Notes: generated by a model not told the origin, from the letters alone. 64,000 nucleotides of DNA from Vibrio inusitatus (GCA_024346935.1 AP024879.1:496001-560000), one strand, 5' to 3'; counted from the first letter of the stretch, positions 34,302-43,616 are shown. Made by a program: numbers and translations.

Positions 34302-35231
34302 TTAAGCTCCAAGTGCTTTTCGCAACTGCTGATCTGCAGGTTGAACGGTATTGATCTTGATGACAGGTATTCGATACTTCTTAGCGACTCGGGAAAAGTT
34401 ATCTAGAGTGTCAGTCACATCTTTTGCAAAGCGCTGCTTTAGTTGAGCTTGCTTACCGGTAATTGCCAATTGCATTTCGCCGTCACTGAGTATCATTTTG
34501 TCCAGTTCAGCTAGGTTATGTTCTAGTGGGTCAGTCACATGGCACAACACGACATCATTGTGTTTACACAGAGTCTTGATTTGTTCTTCACTTTGTTCGT
34601 TGTAGCCATATCCATCGGTGATCAAGATGACTAAGGCATCATGTTTAACCAAGCGCTTGGCCTGATGAAACAGTTTACTAAATGAGTTTCCTTGAGAGTC
34701 CTCGGCGATACCGACTTTCAACTGCTGATTCTTAATCACAATCTCGTTTAAGATCTTTAGCACGTGATTGGCACTGCGTTGCGGAGCAATGGGCACTGCC
34801 ACTGTATCGTTGTAGATGATTGCTCCCACACGGTCTGTCGAATCTGTGACTTTCCAAGCAATTAGAGCTGCGATTTCTGCAGCGATCACCGATTTCATTT
34901 TTCCTGTGCTACCAAAGAACATATTGGTTCTTTGATCCACAAGTAAATAGACGTTTCGCTCGCGTTCTTCCGAGAATATCTTTACGTGCGGTTTCCCCGT
35001 GCGCATGGTGACTTTCCAGTCCATGGTGCGAATGTCATCACCAATATGATAGTGACGCATCTCTTCAAAGTTTAAACCTCGTCCACGAAGCTTCGATACG
35101 TGCCTTCCCGTTAATAGGCTATTCACCGGCTGTGGAGGCAGGAAATCAAAACCAGTTGCCTTATATTTCATTAAACGTAGCGACTTTAAATCGGTGTAGA
35201 TTTGCGCGTCTATGGAGCTGGATTTGCTCAT
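34302..35231 (-). CDS. DUF58 domain protein
   Basis: 309 residues, soluble. The DUF58 signature is clear: GRGLNFEEMRHYHIGDDIRTMDWKVTMRTGKPHVKIFSEERERNVYLLVD. The fold resembles a VWA domain, and the D-x-R segment may mark a degenerate metal site. Partner of MoxR in the operon, following it by 11 bp. Confidence 0.9.
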   Translation of the reverse strand: MSKSSSIDAQIYTDLKSLRLMKYKATGFDFLPPQPVNSLLTGRHVSKLRGRGLNFEEMRHYHIGDDIRTMDWKVTMRTGKPHVKIFSEERERNVYLLVDQRTNMFFGSTGKMKSVIAAEIAALIAWKVTDSTDRVGAIIYNDTVAVPIAPQRSANHVLKILNEIVIKNQQLKVGIAEDSQGNSFSKLFHQAKRLVKHDALVILITDGYGYNEQSEEQIKTLCKHNDVVLCHVTDPLEHNLAELDKMILSDGEMQLAITGKQAQLKQRFAKDVTDTLDNFSRVAKKYRIPVIKINTVQPADQQLRKALGA

Positions 35232-35242
35232 CGATTGCTCTC

Positions 35243-36211
35243 TTACGCTACTGCGACTTGAGACAAGATTTCATCAATAACGCGATCTGAGCTAATTCCA
35301 TCAGCTAATGCGTCGTATGAAAGAATAAGGCGATGGCGAAGAACGCCATGTACTACATCTCTCACATCATCGGGATCTACAAATTCTTTTCCTTTTAACC
35401 AAGCCATTGCGCGAGCGCATTTATCTAATGCGATAGTAGCTCTTGGGCTAGACCCTACGGCAATCCAGTTTGCAAGCTGTGAGTTAGAGTATTTCTCTGG
35501 CTGACGAGTGGCTACAACAATCGCTACCAAGTATTTGAGTACCGCATCACTGCAGTAGATATCTTGGATCTCCTCGCGCGCTGAAAAAATACACGCAGGA
35601 TCAATAGGTTCAGGCTTCGGTGAAGAAGGTTTTTCTTCTCCTCTCACCATTTTAATGATTTGTTCTTCCGCATCTGCATCGGGATAGTCCAGATTGATCT
35701 TCATGATGAATCGGTCCATTTGAGCTTCTGGCAGCGGGTAAGTACCTTCCTGTTCTACAGGGTTTTGTGTGGCGAGTACCATAAACAAATCAGGAAGTTG
35801 GTAAGTTTTGCCGGCAACAGTGATTTGCCTCTCTTCCATCGCTTCTAATAAAGCGGCTTGAACTTTAGCTGGAGAGCGGTTGATTTCATCTGCTAGTAAC
35901 AGGTTATTAAATACGGGCCCAGGCTGGAAGGTAAGGGTGGGTTTGCCGTCAACATCTTGATAGACCTCAGTTCCCGTTACGTCCGAAGGGAGTAGGTCTG
36001 GAGTGAACTGTACTCGCCCTAGGTCTACAGATAAAGCGTCTGCTAGCGCTTTAATAGAGCGGGTTTTCGCGGTACCAGGTAGGCCTTCTAGTAAGACGTT
36101 ACCATTGGTTAGCAAAGCGACTAACAGTGTATCGACCATGTGTTGTTGTCCTATTACAGACTTCTGCATTTGCTTTTTAAGTAGCATTACCGTATCTAAG
36201 GTTGAGCTCAT
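35243..36211 (-). CDS. MoxR-family AAA+ ATPase
   Basis: 322 residues. Walker A GLPGTAKTRS near residue 43, Walker B LLADEINRSPAKVQAALLEAMEE near 105, sensor TQNPVEQEGTYPLPEAQMDRF near 150, and the C-terminal AAA lid. MoxR proteins are thought to be chaperone-like ATPases helping VWA proteins mature or load cofactors. It opens the seven-gene operon that ends at 29864 and lies downstream of a 304-bp promoter region. Confidence 0.93.
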   Translation of the reverse strand: MSSTLDTVMLLKKQMQKSVIGQQHMVDTLLVALLTNGNVLLEGLPGTAKTRSIKALADALSVDLGRVQFTPDLLPSDVTGTEVYQDVDGKPTLTFQPGPVFNNLLLADEINRSPAKVQAALLEAMEERQITVAGKTYQLPDLFMVLATQNPVEQEGTYPLPEAQMDRFIMKINLDYPDADAEEQIIKMVRGEEKPSSPKPEPIDPACIFSAREEIQDIYCSDAVLKYLVAIVVATRQPEKYSNSQLANWIAVGSSPRATIALDKCARAMAWLKGKEFVDPDDVRDVVHGVLRHRLILSYDALADGISSDRVIDEILSQVAVA

Positions 36212-36515
36212 GTTGTTACCTTTTGTGGTATTCGTTGCTAAAACGTTAATAAATACATATAGTTAAAAATAGCTTCTTTGCAGCTTTTGCGCTGAAAATA
36301 TGCAAAAAAATCTACCAACCTTTGATATTACTATAGTGACTATTCTCTTAATTGTAATATGCTTATTATGGATATCATGTATTAATCTAAGTCAATAGCT
36401 TTGCTTCAGCTAACCCGTAAACTGTGAAACGTGAAAGGCAAATCAAGTCAATTTTTAAGGAAGCATGCGTTGGTTTGAAGTGTTTAACTTGAATTAATTA
36501 GATAGGACACACACC
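36212..36515. other. Divergent promoter region, moxR operon and DUF1254 paralog 2
   Basis: 304 bp of AT-rich DNA between divergent units. No clear operator or small ORF was found. Weak -10-like AT stretches near 36340-36380 may serve the paralog 2 gene. Confidence 0.4.
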
Positions 36516-37574
36516 ATGAAAAAACTTGCTCTAAGTATCGCTTTAGGTCTGAATATTGTTGCTCTACCAACGCTAGCAGCTACAGAGGTAGCTACTCTTA
36601 CTGAATTCTTTAGCGATAAAGGTGAAGTGACGACTTCAGAGAACTATGCCATCCATGAAACAGCACGCCAGTACTTAAAAACGCAAGAAAAGGTTGGCGT
36701 GAATAATTTTGAACACAAAAGAGTGCTCACTCCAACTGACGAACAGCCAGTGGTTCGAATGAATCGAGATACTTATTATTCTATGGCTGTGATTAATGTT
36801 TCTGAGGGTGCGACAGTAACGCTTCCAGAAATTCCTGAAGGCAAATACATGTCTATGGAAGTGATCACTGAAGACCATCGTATTCAAGCAATGCAATATG
36901 GTGCGGGCACTTTTGATCTATCTACTCATATTGGTGATCATGTCTATATCATTGTTCGTACCGATGCGACCTTTACCGAAAAAGAAGTGCGCGAAATACA
37001 AGATAAAATGAGCATTGATGCGAATGCAACAACAGAATTTACAGCACCTCAAGTTCAAGAAGTCGCGTTTGACGAAATAGAGAAAGATTTAAAAACCCAA
37101 ATGCCAGTTATTCTAAAACGCGATGGTGCGCAAGCTACCTTTGGTATGTTTACTGACCCAGAAGATGAGTCGAAAGAATTGTTTACTGAAGAAAAGTACG
37201 CTGTAGGTGCTGCTATCGGTTGGGGTGGTGCTCAGCTTCAAGATAACATCTATGAAGTATCGGGTAACTTCCCTGCGGATAAGTGTCATCAGGCCACGTT
37301 TGAAGACCCAGAGAACCAAGCATTCTGGTCTGTAACGGTTTACAACAAACAAGGCTTCATGTTCGCTGACGTTGCGAATGTTAGTTCAAATACTGCAACT
37401 AAGAATGCTGATGGTACTTACACTGTAAGTTTTGGTTGTGGCGATGATGCACCAAACAACATTGAGACTAAAAACGATTCCGGTATGTTTAATATGGCAT
37501 TCCGCCACTACATGCCAAGCCAAAAGATCCGAGATGGCTTCCGAGTCCTCCCGTATGTTAAAGCGGTAAAATAG
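36516..37574 (+). CDS. Secreted DUF1254/DUF1214-type protein, paralog 2
   Basis: 352 residues with a signal peptide (1 to about 21; LPTLAA). Shares PVVRMNRDTYYSMAV near residue 75, GWGGAQLQDNIYEVSGN and SFGCGDDAPNNIETKNDS with the paralogs at 37765 and 11892. The same two Cys are present. It is the first of a tandem pair of equal length with the gene at 37765, so a recent local duplication is likely. Periplasmic; role unknown. Confidence 0.85.
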   Translation: MKKLALSIALGLNIVALPTLAATEVATLTEFFSDKGEVTTSENYAIHETARQYLKTQEKVGVNNFEHKRVLTPTDEQPVVRMNRDTYYSMAVINVSEGATVTLPEIPEGKYMSMEVITEDHRIQAMQYGAGTFDLSTHIGDHVYIIVRTDATFTEKEVREIQDKMSIDANATTEFTAPQVQEVAFDEIEKDLKTQMPVILKRDGAQATFGMFTDPEDESKELFTEEKYAVGAAIGWGGAQLQDNIYEVSGNFPADKCHQATFEDPENQAFWSVTVYNKQGFMFADVANVSSNTATKNADGTYTVSFGCGDDAPNNIETKNDSGMFNMAFRHYMPSQKIRDGFRVLPYVKAVK

Positions 37575-37586
37575 TATCAATAGCAG

Positions 37587-37613
37587 GGGTGTTAGATTTT
37601 AGAACCTAACACC
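37587..37613 (+). terminator. Hairpin between the tandem DUF1254 paralogs
   Basis: A 9-bp stem (GGGTGTTAG and complement) with only a weak T tail. It could terminate partly, letting some transcription through to the second copy. Confidence 0.5.
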
Positions 37614-37764
37614 CTTCTAAGTATACACTCAGCGCATATCATATATAGAAAACTGTAATTCGATTAAATAACTCTATTTGTTTATTCTTTTGCTCAGAGA
37701 GGCAGTAAGCACTTAGGGATGGAGAAACGGCTTGTGCCTATATCTTTTTTTAGCGGAGTACATA

Positions 37765-38823
37765 ATGAAAAAACTGGCACTAGCAGTATCCATTGGTTTA
37801 GGTATCGCATCTCTACCTTCCTTTGCAGCAACGCAAGTTTCAAGCGAAGCAGATTTCTTTAGTAAAGATGGGGAAATCACTACTGCTGAAAACTACGCTG
37901 TATTTGAAAGTTCTCGTCAAATTTTAAAAAACCAAGACCTGGCTGGTATCAACAAATTCCTTCATAAGCGTGAGCTTACTCCAACAGATCAACAACCCGT
38001 TGTTCGAATGAATAGAGATACGTACTATTCGATGGCAGTAGTTGATGTATCTGAAGGCGCATCTATTACACTTCCTGAAGTTCCCGATGGTAAATATTTA
38101 TCTTATCAAGTGGTTACAGAAGATCACAGAATTCAAGCAATGGGCTATGGCGGGGGTACGTTTGAGTTAAAAACTCACACAGGTAATCATGTGTATATTG
38201 TAGTGCGTTTAGACGCAACGTTCAGTGAAGTTGAGGCTCGTAAAGTTCAAGATCAAATGAGCATAAATGCAAACTCAAATAAAATGTTTTCAGCGGAACA
38301 AGTCAATAAAGAATCTTTTAATAGAGTGGAAAATGAACTAAAAGCGCAGATGCCAACTATCTTGAAGCGCGATGGTAGCCAAGCGTTGACGGGAATGTTT
38401 ACCGACCCTAACGATGAATCAAAAGAACTCTACACTGAAGAAAAATACGCAGTAGGTGCGGCGATTGGTTGGGGTGGAGCTCAGATAAAAGACAATATTT
38501 ATGAAATATCTGGAAACTACCCAGCAAACCAGTGCCATCAAGCCACGTTTGAAGATCCAAAGAACCAAGCGTTTTGGTCTATTACTGTGTATGACAAAGC
38601 AGGGTTCATGTTTAACGATGTGGCAAATCTGAGCTCAAATACGGCGAAGCCGAATGCAGATGGTTCATATACAATTAGCTTCGGCTGTGGTGACGATGCA
38701 CCAAACAACATTCAAACAGCCAACGATTCTGATGTATTTAATTTAGGTATTCGTCACTACATGCCTAGTCAAAAAGTAACCGATGGCTACCGAATTTTAC
38801 CAACGGTTAAAGCGGTAAAATAA
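37765..38823 (+). CDS. Secreted DUF1254/DUF1214-type protein, paralog 3
   Basis: 352 residues from the ATG at 37765, preceded by GCGGAG; the extra upstream frame is rejected because the chosen start opens a signal peptide like that of paralog 2 (MKKLAL). Very similar along its whole length to paralog 2, including the conserved Cys, RMNRDTYYSMAV and SFGCGDDAPNNI. A strong terminator follows. The 190-bp gap to paralog 2 may hold its own promoter. Confidence 0.85.
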   Translation: MKKLALAVSIGLGIASLPSFAATQVSSEADFFSKDGEITTAENYAVFESSRQILKNQDLAGINKFLHKRELTPTDQQPVVRMNRDTYYSMAVVDVSEGASITLPEVPDGKYLSYQVVTEDHRIQAMGYGGGTFELKTHTGNHVYIVVRLDATFSEVEARKVQDQMSINANSNKMFSAEQVNKESFNRVENELKAQMPTILKRDGSQALTGMFTDPNDESKELYTEEKYAVGAAIGWGGAQIKDNIYEISGNYPANQCHQATFEDPKNQAFWSITVYDKAGFMFNDVANLSSNTAKPNADGSYTISFGCGDDAPNNIQTANDSDVFNLGIRHYMPSQKVTDGYRILPTVKAVK

Positions 38824-38839
38824 CGAATTGGTGAATTAG

Positions 38840-38875
38840 AAAGCCTCGCTCTTTAAAAGAGCGAGGCTTTTTTAT
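38840..38875 (+). terminator. Rho-independent terminator
   Basis: AAAGCCTCGCTCTT and its complement form a long stem with a TAAA loop, then a T-run. It ends the tandem DUF1254-type unit. Confidence 0.93.
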
Positions 38876-39052
38876 TTTGTCGTAAGAAACAGGTTGGCTT
38901 TAAAAAGACTTTTGGGTATGTACCGTAAACACCAAACACATCCCGTTGATGGGAGTAGAGTGGTAGTCTAGTTTTACTTGTTAATAGAAAATGGCTGAGC
39001 GTAAAAGTTAATATCGAATATAAGCTATCTAGGAAACGTAATTGATGAATCT

Positions 39053-39643
39053 TTAACGAAACGGACCATCCTCAAAGATGCTATCTATAAACGTCTCAAC
39101 TAGAGCAATTTCATCAGTGGCAAGAGCAAAGGTTCTTAGCCCTATAATTTGTACTTGAACGTATCGGGCTAGCTCTACTGCGTCTTTATCTGATGATATT
39201 TCTCCAGCCTCGATTGCTTTAGTCAGTATTTCTGAGAGTTCAGATTCTACATCACCTAATAACTGCTTAGCGAGCGACAGTAATTCAGGGTTATCTGTCT
39301 CAGTTAATTCAGCAATAGACTTTACTACCATACACATGCCACTAGGGGCGGACTTCTTGCCGTCGACAGTGATGGTTTTAATAAATGCTTTTAACCCATT
39401 TATATTGGAGTCAGCATTTTGCATACAACGGGTTAGGATTTCGCCACTTTCTTCAGAGTAATGTTGAATAGCTTCTTTGAACAGATTGTCTTTACTACCA
39501 AATGCTGCATAGATACTGCCAGGGCGCATATCAAGAGCATCTTGTAGTGCTCGCATTGAAGTGCCGTGATAGCCTTTTTCCCAATAAAGGTCTTTGGCTT
39601 TATTGATGACATCGTCTCTATCAAAAAGAGCACGTTTGGCCAT
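39053..39643 (-). CDS. TetR-family repressor next to frnE-like gene
   Basis: 196 residues. The N-terminal helix-turn-helix is clear: RDDVINKAKDLYWEKGYHGTSMRALQDALDMRPGSIYAAFGSKDNLFKEAI. The C-terminal ligand domain contains a Cys-containing segment (SAPSGMCMVVKS) that might sense thiols or electrophiles; this is inference. It lies 69 bp after a FrnE-like gene, and the TTGAACGRTCGTT sequence occurs before both genes, which suggests coordinated auto-repression. Confidence 0.87.
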   Translation of the reverse strand: MAKRALFDRDDVINKAKDLYWEKGYHGTSMRALQDALDMRPGSIYAAFGSKDNLFKEAIQHYSEESGEILTRCMQNADSNINGLKAFIKTITVDGKKSAPSGMCMVVKSIAELTETDNPELLSLAKQLLGDVESELSEILTKAIEAGEISSDKDAVELARYVQVQIIGLRTFALATDEIALVETFIDSIFEDGPFR

Positions 39644-39697
39644 GATAATACCTACTGTATCTACAATTATTCACACGCGGATTATAGCGATCATATT

Positions 39698-39710
39698 AAC
39701 GACCGTTCAA
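39698..39710 (-). promoter_or_regulatory. Candidate TetR operator before the repressor gene
   Basis: On the minus strand TTGAACGGTCGTT, flanked by TAATATGA, nearly identical to the sequence upstream of the frnE-like gene (40379). AACGRTCGTT is palindromic, as expected for a TetR dimer site. Confidence 0.55.
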
Positions 39711-39712
39711 TA

Positions 39713-40363
39713 TCAATCTAGCCCTTTACTTAACTCTAGTAAGATTTGTTTATAGTTTTCAACAGGCTGAGCACCTGTGACGGCACTTTCTCTATTGAAG
39801 ATAACTGTCGGTACTCCAGTGATTCCCATCTGTTGCCATTGTACTTCTTGGTTTTTTATCTCATTTCTGAGCTCTGTTTTATCTAAACTAACCATACCGT
39901 CATTAACATTTAAACCAATAGCACCAAGCTCTTGTCTTAAAATAGTGCGATCAGAGATATCTTTTTGTTCCGTGAAAAAGGCGTTGAATAATTTCAGTTT
40001 TAAGTCGGTTTGTTTGCCATGTTGCTTGGCGTAATCTAAAAGTATGTGCGCGTCTAACGTGTTTACCATCTTCATTTCATCGAAATAGTTAAATAGAAAG
40101 CCATGTTCCGCGCCAGCTGCAGTGATTCGTTCTCTGGCATTAGCACTTTCTTCGGGACTACTACCGTACTTTCGAGCGATATGATCGCGAAGATTTTCCC
40201 CTTCGGCGGACATATCAGGATTTAGCTCAAACGGTTGCCATTCAATATCGATTTTATCTTGTAGTTCTAGCTCGTTGATTGCAGCTTGTAGATTGTTGTA
40301 ACCAATAATGCACCAAGGACAAACTACGTCCGAAACAATATCTAGCTTTATCTTGCGACTCAT
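39713..40363 (-). CDS. DsbA-family thioredoxin-fold protein (FrnE-like)
   Basis: 216 residues, cytoplasmic. The active site CPWC sits in SDVVCPWCIIGYNNLQAA at the start, followed by the long helical insert of the DsbA/FrnE group and the C-terminal GITGVPTVIFN cis-Pro loop. FrnE-like proteins are thiol oxidoreductases or disulfide isomerases linked to oxidative stress. It is transcribed ahead of the TetR gene, so the operator shared by both suggests thiol stress induction. Confidence 0.88.
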   Translation of the reverse strand: MSRKIKLDIVSDVVCPWCIIGYNNLQAAINELELQDKIDIEWQPFELNPDMSAEGENLRDHIARKYGSSPEESANARERITAAGAEHGFLFNYFDEMKMVNTLDAHILLDYAKQHGKQTDLKLKLFNAFFTEQKDISDRTILRQELGAIGLNVNDGMVSLDKTELRNEIKNQEVQWQQMGITGVPTVIFNRESAVTGAQPVENYKQILLELSKGLD

Positions 40364-40378
40364 TGACTAACCTCTAAC

Positions 40379-40391
40379 TTGAACGATCGTT
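40379..40391 (+). promoter_or_regulatory. Candidate TetR operator before the frnE-like gene
   Basis: TTGAACGATCGTT, then TATATGA, contains the perfect palindrome AACGATCGTT. It lies 15 bp before the frnE-like start on the minus strand and matches the copy at 39698. Confidence 0.6.
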
Positions 40392-40559
40392 ATATGAAGA
40401 TAATACACCGCTAGCACAGAAAGGAAAGAAAAAGCAGGGAAAGCGCGGTTAGTTTAGTAAGTAGCGATAGTAAAGAGTGCAGACAGGTTTGTTCCTTACA
40501 GGTCAATCAAAGCGAAGGGGCATACTGTATGCCCCATGTGAGTGTGCTATGAAAGTGAC

Positions 40560-41756
40560 TTAAGCTTCACCCTCTAACGGCACTTGGTAGATACGATTAT
40601 GATTATTGGTCTTGATGGCTCCGAATAGTGAAATCAGTGACGCACAAAACATAATAGTGACAATCGGCCATAGTGAATTTTTACTTAGTAAGGCCGCGAG
40701 CGCACTGATGCTTGCAGCGGTAAAAAACTGTGTTGCACCAAGTGCAGCAGAAGCGACACCAGCACCTTGTCCAAAATGTTTCAGGAAACTGGCATTAGAG
40801 TTAGCCATGATGCCTCCATTGGCAGAAATACTGATCACAAAGCCAATGACAGCAAACCATAAACTGTCGGGGGCAATGAGTTGCGATGCTACCAATATAG
40901 TTGTGCCAAACACCTGAAGACCAATAAAGTTTACCAATAGCTTCTCAGGTGAATGGTGACTCAATAGAAATGAATTGAGTCGATTTACAATAGCAACACC
41001 GATGACGTTGACTAAAAAAAGCGCAGAAAACATTTCTGGAGTAACACCAAAATGAATCATGTAAGCAAACGCGCCATTTGCAATAAATGTCATTAGCACA
41101 GAGAAGCTAAAACTTTGAGAAAGCATGTAACCTAATGCTCTAGATTCTGTAAACACATGCTTGTAACGGACAGGGCTCGATGTTGACTTAGCCTTTTTTG
41201 GCTTAGGCAAAACGCGAGTAGCAACGAAGGCGACTATTAAGGCCAAACTACCAGAGATAATAAATATCCAATGCCAACCAAATAGATTCATAATTGCTGT
41301 ACCTACCGAAGGTGCAATAGAAGGGGCGATCATGCTGATAAGCGCGATAAGAGCGAACAGTTTTGCGGACTCACTACCCTCGGTATTATCTCGGATTGTT
41401 GCCGGAACACCAACGACTGCAATACCGCCACCTAAAGACTGCAATATACGCCAGAACCAGAAACTATGAACACTTGCTGATAGTGCAAGCATGATGCTAC
41501 AAAGCGCAAATAGCACTAAACCTGCAACCATTACCTTCATTCGACCAAACTTGTCGGAGAGTGGGCCACCAATTAACTGGCCTATGGCTAATCCGAATAC
41601 ATAGATACTGACGGTAATAGAGATCATCGCTGTATCGACATTCATTTCTGTAGCAATGCTAGGGATAGCAGGTAAGTAGCTATCGATTGCAAATGGCGTC
41701 ATCGCAAACACCGCTGCGAGGAGCACAACGAGACTAGGGTTAATAGAATTTTTCAT
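40560..41756 (-). CDS. Bcr/CflA-type MFS drug efflux transporter
   Basis: 398 residues with twelve expected helices. Family features: MTPFAIDSYLPAIPSIATEMNVD in helix 1, GQLIGGPLSDKFGRMKV between helices 2 and 3, and LQSLGGGIAVVGVPATIRD. Members export bicyclomycin, chloramphenicol-like or other small molecules with protons; the substrate is not readable. It is divergent from a MarR regulator, with two MarR-type palindromes in the 96-bp spacer. Confidence 0.9.
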   Translation of the reverse strand: MKNSINPSLVVLLAAVFAMTPFAIDSYLPAIPSIATEMNVDTAMISITVSIYVFGLAIGQLIGGPLSDKFGRMKVMVAGLVLFALCSIMLALSASVHSFWFWRILQSLGGGIAVVGVPATIRDNTEGSESAKLFALIALISMIAPSIAPSVGTAIMNLFGWHWIFIISGSLALIVAFVATRVLPKPKKAKSTSSPVRYKHVFTESRALGYMLSQSFSFSVLMTFIANGAFAYMIHFGVTPEMFSALFLVNVIGVAIVNRLNSFLLSHHSPEKLLVNFIGLQVFGTTILVASQLIAPDSLWFAVIGFVISISANGGIMANSNASFLKHFGQGAGVASAALGATQFFTAASISALAALLSKNSLWPIVTIMFCASLISLFGAIKTNNHNRIYQVPLEGEA

Positions 41757-41768
41757 TAAAACCTCATT

Positions 41769-41786
41769 TATCTTTCTGGAAAGATA
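41769..41786. promoter_or_regulatory. MarR-type operator 1
   Basis: TATCTTTC-TG-GAAAGATA is a perfect inverted repeat between the divergent transporter and MarR genes. Confidence 0.7.
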
Positions 41787-41798
41787 ATAGGTGGATTT

Positions 41799-41816
41799 TA
41801 TCTTTCGGGCAAGATA
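41799..41816. promoter_or_regulatory. MarR-type operator 2
   Basis: TATCTT-TCGGGC-AAGATA shares both half-sites with operator 1. Their centres are 30 bp apart, about three helical turns, which would place two dimers on one face. Confidence 0.6.
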
Positions 41817-41852
41817 TATTTCATTAAGTAGTCTGATAAAGAGTTGTCGAAT

Positions 41853-42344
41853 ATGTTAAAGCAGGAAAGTCTGGAAACAATTTTAAAGCGAGGAGTAGCC
41901 AATTGGCCTGAGGCGTTCGATGAGTTTAGGTCCACGATTCTCATGATTCATCGAATACACAGCCATTTGGATGACGACTTAGAAGCCATAATTGTTCATC
42001 ATCACTTGCAAAAAGCCGATTTTGGCATCTTGATGACGCTCAGGCGCAGTGGAGAACCTTACTGTTTATCACCTACGGATTTGTATCGATCTATGTTGTT
42101 TAGTTCCGGTGGTTTAACTAAAGTTCTTGGCAGAGTAGAAAAGGCAGGTTTAATAGAAAGGGTGGAAAACCCAGATGATGGACGCAGTAAACTCGTGAAA
42201 CTGACAAAACAAGGTTGTAAGTTGATTGAACAAGTGGCGTTTACGCTGCATCAACAAGAACTGCGGAAGTTAGATATATTGACGAAGGAGGAAAAGAAGC
42301 AGTTAGACCTTCTTTTAGGTAAAGTTTTAGGGCAGTGGGAGTAA
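41853..42344 (+). CDS. MarR-family transcriptional regulator
   Basis: 163 residues from the ATG at 41853; a TTG nine bases upstream is less likely. Winged helix: LQKADFGILMTLRRSGEPYCLSPTDLYRSMLFSSGGLTKVLGRVEKAGLIERVENPDDGRSKLVKLTKQG, with the DDGR wing. Long N- and C-terminal helices give the dimer. Likely represses the divergent Bcr/CflA exporter and itself, and is released by a small molecule. No obvious Cys sensor. Confidence 0.9.
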   Translation: MLKQESLETILKRGVANWPEAFDEFRSTILMIHRIHSHLDDDLEAIIVHHHLQKADFGILMTLRRSGEPYCLSPTDLYRSMLFSSGGLTKVLGRVEKAGLIERVENPDDGRSKLVKLTKQGCKLIEQVAFTLHQQELRKLDILTKEEKKQLDLLLGKVLGQWE

Positions 42345-42547
42345 AGTTCCCTATTAGTGTAAACGGTTAAGATAAATACTTAGGCAGTCTAAACTGCCTT
42401 GAACCTACTGTTAAAGGACAGGTGAACAATATTGCCTGTATCCTATTAGTACTTTTGTGATGGTGTAACGTTTTATCTATGCCTATAAGAATTTTAATGA
42501 TGCATTTAAAGTGCAGTGCTTATAAGCAATACTGAGAATCTTAGCTA

Positions 42548-42892
42548 TTAAATGAATTGGCCGACATAAATTATTACCCCGTATATCGCCACACCACAAA
42601 GTACCGGCAGACCAAGTGTTCTTTTCCAATACCAAACGAACAGGGTGAATAATGTGCCAATTAAAGTGGCTGCCCACGACACCATTGAAGGTGTAGCAGG
42701 GATCAATGATGTGCCGAACATTGCAGCTATCATCGTTGGTCCTAAAACAGAGAGCCACGTAGGAATATTATTGAGTTCGGTACCTTGTTCTCGCCTTCTT
42801 AATCTCTTGGACATCCACAGCATGGGTAAAAGACGCATGGCATAGGTTCCCGTGGCTATCAATATTAAGACCAACCATAATGACTTATCCAT
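42548..42892 (-). CDS. azlD: Branched-chain amino acid exporter small subunit AzlD-like
   Basis: 114 residues from the ATG at 42892, with GGAGC upstream; earlier in-frame starts lie inside azlC. Four membrane helices: LWLVLILIATGTYAMRLLPMLWM, WLSVLGPTMIAAMFGTSL, WAATLIGTLFTLFVWYW and LGLPVLCGVAIYGVIIYVG. Partner of AzlC, whose gene overlaps it by 8 bp. The gap of about 200 bp to the MarR gene holds nothing clear. Confidence 0.88.
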   Translation of the reverse strand: MDKSLWLVLILIATGTYAMRLLPMLWMSKRLRRREQGTELNNIPTWLSVLGPTMIAAMFGTSLIPATPSMVSWAATLIGTLFTLFVWYWKRTLGLPVLCGVAIYGVIIYVGQFI

Positions 42893-43616
42893 GATTTTGC
42901 TCCTTTGAGATAGGTGTAGTTCGAACGCCGTAATAGAGTAAAGTTCCACAGAGTGCCGCTAGAGGTATAGCTGCGTTTGGATAACCACTGAACTTTAGTA
43001 TCAGTGCAGTCAAACTCGTACCGACAAGAGAGATAGTCCAAGCAAGCGAGTTGAACTTCGGAGCTAGCAGTACCAGAAACAATGCAGGTAAGGCGAAAGG
43101 TAAAACTTCTCCGAGCAACGGCCACTGGTTAATGAGTTCACCACCTGCGACAGCACCTAAAGCCGTGCCACCAATCCAACTAAACCAAGCCAATAGAGCT
43201 GCACCCGAATACCAACCAATGCGTTCGCTAGGTGAAAGTTGAGGTAGGCGTGTATGTGCTAGGGCGAAAATTTGGTCTGTTAAGCCATGAAGTAGGGGAA
43301 TCCACCAGCGACTATTTGTTAGGTATGGAGCAATATTTGGGCCATACACCACATGCCTTGCGTTGATTAGAAGCGTCATAACTACTACTAACCAAATGGG
43401 AGCGCCAGAGGCGACCATTGCAACAAACAGGAACTGTGATGCTCCAGCATAAATAAAAACGGAGATGGCGATGGTTTCCCAAACACTAAACCCGGACTGT
43501 AACGCTATAACACCAAATGAGACAGCGACCGATACATAGCCCCCCATTAGCGAAAGAGCATCGGTTGCGCCAGCGATCCAAGGCTTCCAGCGTGATACTT
43601 GGCTATTGGTGTTCAT
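42885..43616 (-). CDS. azlC: Branched-chain amino acid exporter large subunit AzlC-like
   Basis: 243 residues from the ATG at 43616 (AAGGACAGCCTT precedes it; an ATG seven codons earlier has none). Multi-helix AzlC fold: SLMGGYVSVAVSFGVIALQSGFSVWETIAISVFIYAGASQF and ARHVVYGPNIAPYL near residue 95. With AzlD it exports branched-chain amino acids or analogues from the cytoplasm. A cupin fragment of a regulator overlaps its start upstream. Confidence 0.9.
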   Translation of the reverse strand: MNTNSQVSRWKPWIAGATDALSLMGGYVSVAVSFGVIALQSGFSVWETIAISVFIYAGASQFLFVAMVASGAPIWLVVVMTLLINARHVVYGPNIAPYLTNSRWWIPLLHGLTDQIFALAHTRLPQLSPSERIGWYSGAALLAWFSWIGGTALGAVAGGELINQWPLLGEVLPFALPALFLVLLAPKFNSLAWTISLVGTSLTALILKFSGYPNAAIPLAALCGTLLYYGVRTTPISKEQNHG

